Origin: DASXMX01 sp036794395
GTDB taxonomy: Bacteria; Planctomycetota; Phycisphaerae; Tepidisphaerales; Tepidisphaeraceae
Assembly: GCA_036794395.1 (NCBI GenBank)
Contig: DAIRGS010000196.1
Coordinates: 1-13,200 of the forward strand
Direction of reading: 5' to 3'
Length of the DNA: 13,200 nt
Of this stretch, positions 1 through 5,601 are shown in pieces. A program made the translations under genes and the position numbers. Numbering within the stretch: position 1 is the stretch's first letter; the number at the start of each line of letters is the position of its first letter. Under the pieces are notes generated by a model. The model searched no databases and was not told where the DNA came from. It was given only the letters and a program-made list of their open reading frames with translations.

Positions 1-7
1 CCTTTTC

Positions 8-175
8 TCCCTCCACCGGTACTCCGGGGGAGGGTAGGGAGGGGGGTAATTGGGCATCCATCCTCGATAACGAACCGAGGGTTTGGGAAGGGGGTTCTTC
101 TTGATTGGTCGGTCAATTCTCGCATGAACAGCCAAACCCCCCTCCCTACCCTCCCCCGGCGTACCGGTGGAGGGA
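8..175. repeat. 40-bp inverted repeat with G-quadruplex-type arms
   Basis: Bases 8-47 and 136-175 are reverse complements over 40 bp with one mismatch (T at 24). The arms contain four G-runs separated by loops of 1, 2 and 1 bases: on the plus strand at 26-46 and on the minus strand at 137-157. This is a strong G-quadruplex-forming pattern. The 88 bases between the arms show no gene. Repeats of this look are often dispersed in planctomycete-type genomes, but the copy number here cannot be seen. The short ORFs crossing this stretch have no recognisable protein content. Confidence 0.75.
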
Positions 176-231
176 AATCAAGGGCAGCCGCCGAAAATGT
201 CACGCACCTGCGCTGTTGATATCCTCGATCT

Positions 232-313
232 TGTCATCCTGGAGCGAAGCGAAGGATCTGATATTCGAGCGATTTACCGGCTATCAGATCCTTCGCTTCG
301 CTCCAGGATGACA
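232..313. repeat. perfect 32-bp inverted repeat (hairpin), dispersed repeat family copy 1
   Basis: Bases 232-263 and 282-313 are perfect reverse complements (32 bp) around an 18-base loop. The arm includes the core GAGCGAAGCGAAGGATC. Similar cores are known as common dispersed repeats in several environmental phyla. Weaker outer arms (215-227 and 331-343, 11 of 13 paired) extend the structure to about 215-343. A diverged second copy lies at 3675-3770. If transcribed it would form a very stable stem, and it sits upstream of the TPR gene on the plus strand. Confidence 0.85.
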
Positions 314-387
314 CTGGAAGCGTATCCAATGGAGGATTTCAACAGAGCATCACGCACTCTTTTTCGCCCGCCACATTGAATATTCCG

Positions 388-415
388 TTGCAATTCTAAT
401 CCCTCGCGGCACAAT
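388..415 (+). promoter_or_regulatory. possible sigma-70-type promoter for the TPR gene
   Basis: TTGCAA (388-393) and CACAAT (410-415) are separated by 16 bases and would start transcription near base 422, about 44 bases before the ATG at 466. The -10 match is partial, so this is only a candidate. Confidence 0.2.
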
Positions 416-465
416 GCCCGTGGCACATTTCGCTCCACTGTTGTCACTTCTTCGGAGCCCGCCGC

Positions 466-2292
466 ATGTCAAGTATTTTCTCGCGGGGCGCTCCCGCGTC
501 GTCGCGGGTCGTTACGCAAAGCCGTCAATTCAACCGATTGCGGAATCTTCTCCTGGTCGTCCCTCTGGCGATGGTCGCCATCGCGTGTGGATACTTCGTT
601 TTCGCGTGGACGATCGGCCACTCGCGCAGCGTCTGGGTCGTGAATGGGCTGGATCACGACTACGACGTAAGCATCAATGGAAAGCCCTATCACCTGCTCG
701 CCCACGATGCCCGGCCGATCAACATCGCAGAGGGGCACGTCCTCTTGGCGTCCGCCTCAGTTGCGACGCCATTCCCCGAACAAAGTATCCGTCTGACAAC
801 TCCGCTTCTAACCCGGCCCTTCATCAAGCCCACGTTCATAATCAACCCCGACAAGACAGCATTGGTGTACGAGGAAGTCACACTGTTTTCCCATCAGGCT
901 CCAAAAACCCTTGAGGAGATGGATCACCATCATCTGTTTGTCGGCGACGCACTGTATCAGTTTGCCGATGTCGATTATCCGTTCAACGAGTTCCCCGATT
1001 CCGTCGGTGGGGCGGACGGCGCTTCGTCCGTTCGCAAAAAGAAAGTCGCGCTTTGGACGCTGGGCTCGCCCGCGCAACAAACCCACCTTGTCGAAAAAGA
1101 AGCCGGCCACGATGCGTCGATGGCGTTCGCAAAGCAGTTGGCAATTTGCAATCCCGATCGCCAGTCCGCATTGATGCTGCTCGCCAACCTCATGCCCCGC
1201 GAAAAGATGGTTGCCTTCCTCCGCTCTCGCCTCGATTGCCGGCCGGTGCAGGTCACTTGGCATCGAACCTATCAAATGCTCATCCAGCAGGCCGACCCCT
1301 CTTACGATCTTCAAGCCGAATATCGCGCCAGGTTGAAGACCGAACCGGCCGATTGCGCGCTGATGTATCTGCTGGCCCGGCTCATTCCAGATCGCGCTGA
1401 ATCCGAGCAGTGGCTGAAAAAATCGACCCGCGGCACGTACCCCTGTGGATATGGCTTCTTCGCCCTTGCTTACCGCGCGCTATCATGCGGCAATTTCGAT
1501 GATGCCCTGCTCATGGCGCAGGAAGCCGTCGCCCTCCTCCCCGGCAACTCCGATGCCCAGGCCGCCGAGGCCGAGGCGCTGGCAGCGCTGGGGCGCTACA
1601 ACCAACTCCTGGATCGCGCACGGAAAGACCAGGCCCGGGCTCCCCTCGACCCGCTCCCGGTCTTACGCGAAATTCACGTGCTTGCTCTTCAGGGCAAACT
1701 CGATCAGGCACGTCGAGTCACCACAGCGTTCGTCGCGCGCGCCTCCACGCCCGGCAACGCTCGAATGATCCAGAACTTCAAATCAAACGCCGAGTCGGTA
1801 TCTGAATATGCCTCGGGAAATCTCGCGCGATTTGTCATGGCCAACGAGCGAAACCCGGGCGCCGCACAGGAACGCTTCCAGGCGGATTTATCCCAGGATC
1901 GCCTCGACGAAGCCGCCGCTGACCTGTCGAACAATCCCACGGCCGCCGCCGGCGATCACCTTCTGCTCGCCACCGCCGCGATGGACGCCGGCCGAGAGGA
2001 CCTGGCCACCCGTCATCTCCAACTTTCCGCATCCGGGTACCGCATGGGCGACGCCGATATGCAGCTCGTCGCCAAATGGCTCTGCCAGGAAGAACTCCCC
2101 GATCCTGAAAATGTCTGTCAGGTCGCTCTGATGCCCGACCAAAAGCGGCTTGTGCTGACGGCGCTTGGGCTCCGCGATCCCGCGCATCGCGAGCGCTACT
2201 TCAAGGCCGCCGTCAATTTGAATTACGACCGCGCCTTTCCCTACCTCACCGTCAAACGCGTCCTGGACGGCCCCTTAGTTGCGCTTCGATAA
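466..2292 (+). CDS. membrane-anchored TPR-repeat protein
   Basis: This is a 608-residue protein with a cytoplasmic N-terminus of about 28 residues and one hydrophobic segment at about 28-50 (LLLVVPLAMVAIACGYFVFAW). No signal-peptidase site is obvious, so it is probably anchored with the bulk outside the cytoplasm. Residues 55-145 look like a beta-rich domain (VNGLDHDYDVSINGKPYHLL). From about 220 onward the chain is alpha-helical, and at 327-425 it contains clear TPR-like helix pairs (GYGFFALAYRALSCGNFDDALLMA; AEAEALAALGRYNQLLDRA; HVLALQGKLDQARR). TPRs usually mediate protein-protein contacts; no catalytic motif is visible. The ATG at 466 is preceded by GGAG at 454-457, a good ribosome-binding distance. 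It lies 93 bases before the rhamnose isomerase gene on the same strand, with no evident functional link. Function is unknown. Confidence 0.88.
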   Translation: MSSIFSRGAPASSRVVTQSRQFNRLRNLLLVVPLAMVAIACGYFVFAWTIGHSRSVWVVNGLDHDYDVSINGKPYHLLAHDARPINIAEGHVLLASASVATPFPEQSIRLTTPLLTRPFIKPTFIINPDKTALVYEEVTLFSHQAPKTLEEMDHHHLFVGDALYQFADVDYPFNEFPDSVGGADGASSVRKKKVALWTLGSPAQQTHLVEKEAGHDASMAFAKQLAICNPDRQSALMLLANLMPREKMVAFLRSRLDCRPVQVTWHRTYQMLIQQADPSYDLQAEYRARLKTEPADCALMYLLARLIPDRAESEQWLKKSTRGTYPCGYGFFALAYRALSCGNFDDALLMAQEAVALLPGNSDAQAAEAEALAALGRYNQLLDRARKDQARAPLDPLPVLREIHVLALQGKLDQARRVTTAFVARASTPGNARMIQNFKSNAESVSEYASGNLARFVMANERNPGAAQERFQADLSQDRLDEAAADLSNNPTAAAGDHLLLATAAMDAGREDLATRHLQLSASGYRMGDADMQLVAKWLCQEELPDPENVCQVALMPDQKRLVLTALGLRDPAHRERYFKAAVNLNYDRAFPYLTVKRVLDGPLVALR

Positions 2293-2385
2293 AATCCCAC
2301 AGTCGAACAAACCCTTCGTCTTAATCACTTCACCCGCTTCACCTTTGGCCCGTTCCACGTATCCTGTACGCGCAACGGGAGCAAT

Positions 2386-3582
2386 ATGGATCGCGAACAA
2401 CTTTTCGGGCTGCTGGATGAATTCAAAATCGAAACCCCCTCCTGGGGCTACGCCGATACCGGCACGCGATTCGGGAAATTTCTTCAGCCGGCCGCGGCGT
2501 CCACCATCGACCAGAAGCTACAGGACGCCGGCATCGTCAATCGATACACCGGCTGCTGTCCCACGGTGGCCGTTCACGTCTTGTGGGATTTTTCCATGGG
2601 CGTCGATGCCACCGAAACCGCAAATTACGCCAGGAAGAACGGCGTTCGTATCGGCTCGGTCAATCCCACGCTTTTCCAGGATCAGATCTACAAGTTCGGT
2701 TCGGCATGCAGCCCCGACGAGCACGCGACCCAGCATGCCAGCCGGCATGTGCTGGACAGCATCCATATTGCCCGGGCCGTCGAGTCAAACCTGCTAAGTC
2801 TCTGGTTCGCCGATGGCACCAACTATCCCGGCCAGGACGACATGACCACCCGCAAGCATCGCATGCATGGCGCTCTCCGCCAATGGCACGATGCCCTGCC
2901 TAAAGACATGACTATGCTGGTGGAATACAAGCCCTTCGAGCCGTCGTTTTATCACACCGACATCGCCGACTGGGGCATGGCGTACGTGTTCGCCAAAGAT
3001 GCCGGCCCGCAAGCGAAGGTATTGGTGGACACCGGCCATCACGCCCAGGGCGCCAACATCGAGCACATCGTCGCGTTTCTCCTGGACGAAGACATGCTCG
3101 GCGGCTTCCACTTCAACGACCGCAAATATGCCGACGACGACCTGACGATCGGCAGCATCGACCCCTACGCCGTCTTCCGCATCTTCAATGAAATTCACAA
3201 CGCCCGCGATTTTCACGAACACGATGTCTCGAACATCGCCTACATGATCGACCAGTCGCACAATCTCAAGCCCAAGATCGAGGCGATGATCCAGTCGGTT
3301 GTGATGGCGCAGGAGTTGTTTGCAAAGGCCGCGCTGGTCGATCGCCAGAAGCTGCGCGATGCCCAATTACGAATGAACATTGTCGATGCTGAAGAGTGCC
3401 TGAAAACGGCGTTTTTCACCGACGTCAAGCCCATCCTCGCCGATTGGCGCAAACGCGCCAACATCGATCCCGACCCCCTGCACGCGTACCGCGCCAGCGG
3501 TTACGAGGCAAAAATGACAATTGAGCGCGAAGCCCTCCGCTCCCAACGCCCAAACGCGGACTCAGGCGCGACGTATGCCTGA
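2386..3582 (+). CDS. rhaI: L-rhamnose isomerase-like sugar isomerase (Pseudomonas stutzeri RhaI type)
   Basis: This 398-residue TIM-barrel aldose-ketose isomerase would interconvert L-rhamnose and L-rhamnulose, or related sugars such as D-allose, in the cytoplasm. Seen in the sequence are the metal-binding positions in correct order and spacing: Glu180 (LVEYKPFEP), Asp215 and His218 (VDTGHH), His242 (FHFNDR), Asp250 and Asp252 (YADDD) and Asp289. Lys182, His64 and Trp140 (SLWFADG) also line up with catalytic or substrate residues of the P. stutzeri enzyme, as recalled from its structure. It is slightly shorter than that enzyme (about 430 residues). The ATG at 2386 has GGGAG at 2377-2381. No rhamnulokinase, aldolase, transporter or regulator is adjacent, so it looks solitary here. 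The exact sugar cannot be fixed from sequence, because this family is promiscuous. Confidence 0.88.
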   Translation: MDREQLFGLLDEFKIETPSWGYADTGTRFGKFLQPAAASTIDQKLQDAGIVNRYTGCCPTVAVHVLWDFSMGVDATETANYARKNGVRIGSVNPTLFQDQIYKFGSACSPDEHATQHASRHVLDSIHIARAVESNLLSLWFADGTNYPGQDDMTTRKHRMHGALRQWHDALPKDMTMLVEYKPFEPSFYHTDIADWGMAYVFAKDAGPQAKVLVDTGHHAQGANIEHIVAFLLDEDMLGGFHFNDRKYADDDLTIGSIDPYAVFRIFNEIHNARDFHEHDVSNIAYMIDQSHNLKPKIEAMIQSVVMAQELFAKAALVDRQKLRDAQLRMNIVDAEECLKTAFFTDVKPILADWRKRANIDPDPLHAYRASGYEAKMTIEREALRSQRPNADSGATYA

Positions 3583-3627
3583 CCAGCCGTAATCACGGGC
3601 GCGCTTGAGCGAACCTAACAAAAATAC

Positions 3628-3868
3628 AATTATCGCCACAGATGGACACAGATAAACACAGATGAAGATGCTTCGTTGAAATCCTCGAAGTTGTCATCTT
3701 GGGTCGCAGCGAAGTACCTGAATATCGAACTGGTCGTTAATCAGATCCTTCGCTGCGCTCCAGGATGACAGCCGAGTGCTCGCACTTGAACGGATCAGCA
3801 CAGCAAGATGAACACACAACAATGGAATTCTTATCTGTGTTTATCTGTGTTTATCTGTGGCAATAATT
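3628..3868. repeat. nested repeat: 40-bp outer inverted repeat around hairpin copy
   Basis: Bases 3628-3668 and 3829-3868 are inverted copies of a sequence built on the unit ACACAGATAAAC (CCACAGAT...), with only a few mismatches and one indel. This motif is a familiar dispersed repeat in PVC and other environmental genomes. Between the arms lies the second copy of the 32-bp hairpin family. The structure fills the convergent gap between the isomerase (ends 3582) and the HTH protein (ends 3881). Stems here could act as a two-way transcription barrier. There is no transposase and no clear target-site duplication. Confidence 0.75.
3675..3770. repeat. diverged hairpin repeat, copy 2 of the 232-313 family
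   Basis: Left arm about 3692-3722 pairs imperfectly with right arm about 3740-3770 (roughly five mismatches). The similarity to copy 1 starts earlier, at 3675-3687 (GTTGAAATCCTCG), matching bases 215-227. The right arm differs from that of copy 1 at one core position (CTTCG to CTGCG), and the left arm carries the compensating change (CGAAG to CGCAG). Confidence 0.75.
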
Positions 3869-3880
3869 CTTTCCTATGAC

Positions 3881-4603
3881 TCACACCAATACCGCCTGCC
3901 GCAACGAAGGCCGCCTGCGCCGCTTGCGGTTCCGGCTCGCCTTCTGCTTTTCGCTGGAAAGGGCGTTGGCATACGTGCGGTTGCGTTTAAGTTCCCCATC
4001 CCGTGCATTCCAGGACGCCGAGCCCGTACCGAGTCGCGCACGCAGATTGGCGATGTATCTGGAGCTGGTACTCCACAAAATAGCCAGGTCGCGGTTAGGC
4101 AACCGCCAGTCGATGTCCCGCAGGGGAGACTGCGCTTCATGCGGGCGGATCGATTTATCGCGCATCAGCCGCCTGACCACGTGATAGGGCAACCCCGTTC
4201 CACTGTGATGGATGACCTCTTCCACCAACAGCCCGTGCAGCTTATCGCAGTGGGCGGCGATAAAGCGTTCAAGGTTCCGCGTGGCCGCCTGGGCCGCGCT
4301 GGGGCCCATTCCACGGGCCTTTCGAACCAGGCGAACGCATTCGCGCGTCACGCCCAGCTCTCGCGCGATTTGTGCGTCGCGCTTACCCCAGTCAATCTTT
4401 TCCCACGATTCCCGCGATACCGCCCGACGGCGATCGGGGAACTCGTACCCGAAAATCACCCCCCAGCGGCGCACCGCGCCATAAGGCTCGCGAAGCATGC
4501 GAGCGGCCTTGTGCAGATCCAACCCGCCCGGAAGGCGCGAAATCTTCGCGAACCATTCCTTGCGAATTGCCGTCGGTTTTAACGATGCCGGCCAACTGAT
4601 CAT
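3881..4603 (-). CDS. predicted DNA-binding protein with several helix-turn-helix units
   Basis: This is a 240-residue basic protein read from the ATG at 4603. That start has AAGGGGA about 10 bases upstream. An in-frame ATG at 4630 would add nine residues but has a badly spaced ribosome site. Four HTH-like stretches are visible: 28-58 (LHKAARMLREPYGAVRRW...GYEFPDRR), 70-100 (IDW...DAQIARELGVTRECVRLVR), about 123-155 (LLVEEVIHHSG...VVRRLMRDKSIRP) and 164-194 (IDW...NRDLAILWSTSSRYIANLR). The second and fourth have equal length, both begin IDW, and lie 94 residues apart, which suggests internal duplication. The C-terminus is lysine/arginine-rich (225-231). There is no catalytic motif. A 241-residue ORF on the opposite strand is low-complexity and is rejected. 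I know of no characterised relative; DNA binding is inferred from the HTH pattern. Confidence 0.75.
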   Translation of the reverse strand: MISWPASLKPTAIRKEWFAKISRLPGGLDLHKAARMLREPYGAVRRWGVIFGYEFPDRRRAVSRESWEKIDWGKRDAQIARELGVTRECVRLVRKARGMGPSAAQAATRNLERFIAAHCDKLHGLLVEEVIHHSGTGLPYHVVRRLMRDKSIRPHEAQSPLRDIDWRLPNRDLAILWSTSSRYIANLRARLGTGSASWNARDGELKRNRTYANALSSEKQKASRNRKRRRRPSLRQAVLV

Positions 4604-4762
4604 ATCACGTCCCCTTATATGGAACCCCATCCTCTATCGAAGTGTCCTGTCCCTAACGTGATTACGCGTAACCTGCCGGAATGTTGCAGCCCAATAAATT
4701 GCCAATTCCAATTTCGGAAAAAACTTGCATTTGCGTGGCATCCATCGACGGGTGTCAATGAA

Positions 4763-5599
4763 TTAGTGAGACGGGCTGGCGGTCAAAAACTTCTGAACGC
4801 CCTTCAGATCATCGGTATTGATCAGATCGACCTTGGCCGCCCGCAACTCTTCCCATGTCTTGACGTTATCAGGCCCGCCCCAGAACCGAACCAGCCGCCC
4901 TTGATCGTGCGCTTTGGCAACGAGGTCGCGCAGCTTTTGCCGCTCGGCTTCGGGAAATTCATCTTTCCCACGCCATTTAAAGCTCAGGCTCCATTGGCTG
5001 CTCATCCAAGGCACAAGATCGGCCGGTGGATTGCGGTCAAGCGCCTCGAGAATCCCGTCAATCCCCGCGTATCTGATCTTTTCGGCCATCAGAACGCTTT
5101 CCTTGGGATGATTGCCAGTCAAAATTGCGGTCACAGCACCTGGCACTTTCTTTCCATCTTTCCAAGTCGTAAAGATATCCGCATATTGCGCCAGAACCTC
5201 CCTTAGAACCGGATAGATCTCCTTCGGATCGCCCTTAAAGTCGATCAAAAGCCAGACCGGCGGGCCGCCTCGATACAGCCGGCCGCCATTTTCACCAATG
5301 CGCTTCTTCATCGGATCGAGGTAAAGCGACTGAAGCGTCCGATCCGGCTTCACCGCACTTCGGCTGTGCGCCACCAGCAGCTTCCCGTCCACCAGGTGGA
5401 TATCCGCCTCAAAGCTGCAAAAACCGCACTCCATCGCGTCAAACAGCGGATGGGGATGTTCATAATCATTGTGGGCGTGCACGTTGGTCAGCGGCACGAC
5501 ATCCGCCGGGGCCGCCGCGCCCAGCATCCCGGGAATGCCGATGGCAAAGATCGTCGAAAATGCCACTTTAAGTGCGTTTCGGCGGTTCAGGCGGGGCAT
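4763..5599 (-). CDS. exported PI-PLC/GDPD-superfamily phosphodiesterase
   Basis: This is a 278-residue TIM-barrel phosphodiesterase-like protein. The N-terminus RRNALKVAF followed by a hydrophobic stretch and AAA-P (to about 31) looks like a twin-arginine signal, so the mature protein is probably exported folded. Catalytic-type residues are present: His41/His43 in VHAHNDYEH, Glu64 and Asp66 in FEADIH, His78 in LVAHSR, and Asp120 (LLIDFKGD). This fits the PI-PLC-like/AIM6-like branch of the GDPD superfamily, which cleaves phosphodiesters, often with Ca2+. The substrate is unknown. The ATG at 5599 starts two bases after the TGA of the upstream beta-propeller gene, and its ribosome site (GGAG) lies inside that gene's last codons. 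The two are therefore almost certainly co-transcribed and translationally coupled. Confidence 0.85.
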   Translation of the reverse strand: MPRLNRRNALKVAFSTIFAIGIPGMLGAAAPADVVPLTNVHAHNDYEHPHPLFDAMECGFCSFEADIHLVDGKLLVAHSRSAVKPDRTLQSLYLDPMKKRIGENGGRLYRGGPPVWLLIDFKGDPKEIYPVLREVLAQYADIFTTWKDGKKVPGAVTAILTGNHPKESVLMAEKIRYAGIDGILEALDRNPPADLVPWMSSQWSLSFKWRGKDEFPEAERQKLRDLVAKAHDQGRLVRFWGGPDNVKTWEELRAAKVDLINTDDLKGVQKFLTASPSH

Positions 5600-5601
5600 G
5601 T

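Larger units (their letters stand above)
1..465. other. non-coding leader region with repeats
   Basis: No convincing gene is present in these 465 bases. The contents are the G-rich inverted repeat (8-175), the 32-bp hairpin (232-313) with its outer arms, and a possible promoter before the TPR gene. Short ORFs on the plus strand here only read through the repeats and show no start signals or domains. Confidence 0.6.

Noticed and set aside
3628..3868. Complete insertion sequence or transposon
   Set aside because: There is no transposase inside and no clear target duplication; the inner content is another repeat family.
3857..4582. 241-residue plus-strand ORF
   Set aside because: It is antisense to the HTH protein, rich in Arg/Pro/Ala, has no domain pattern and starts inside the repeat; the minus strand shows clear HTH motifs and a good start.
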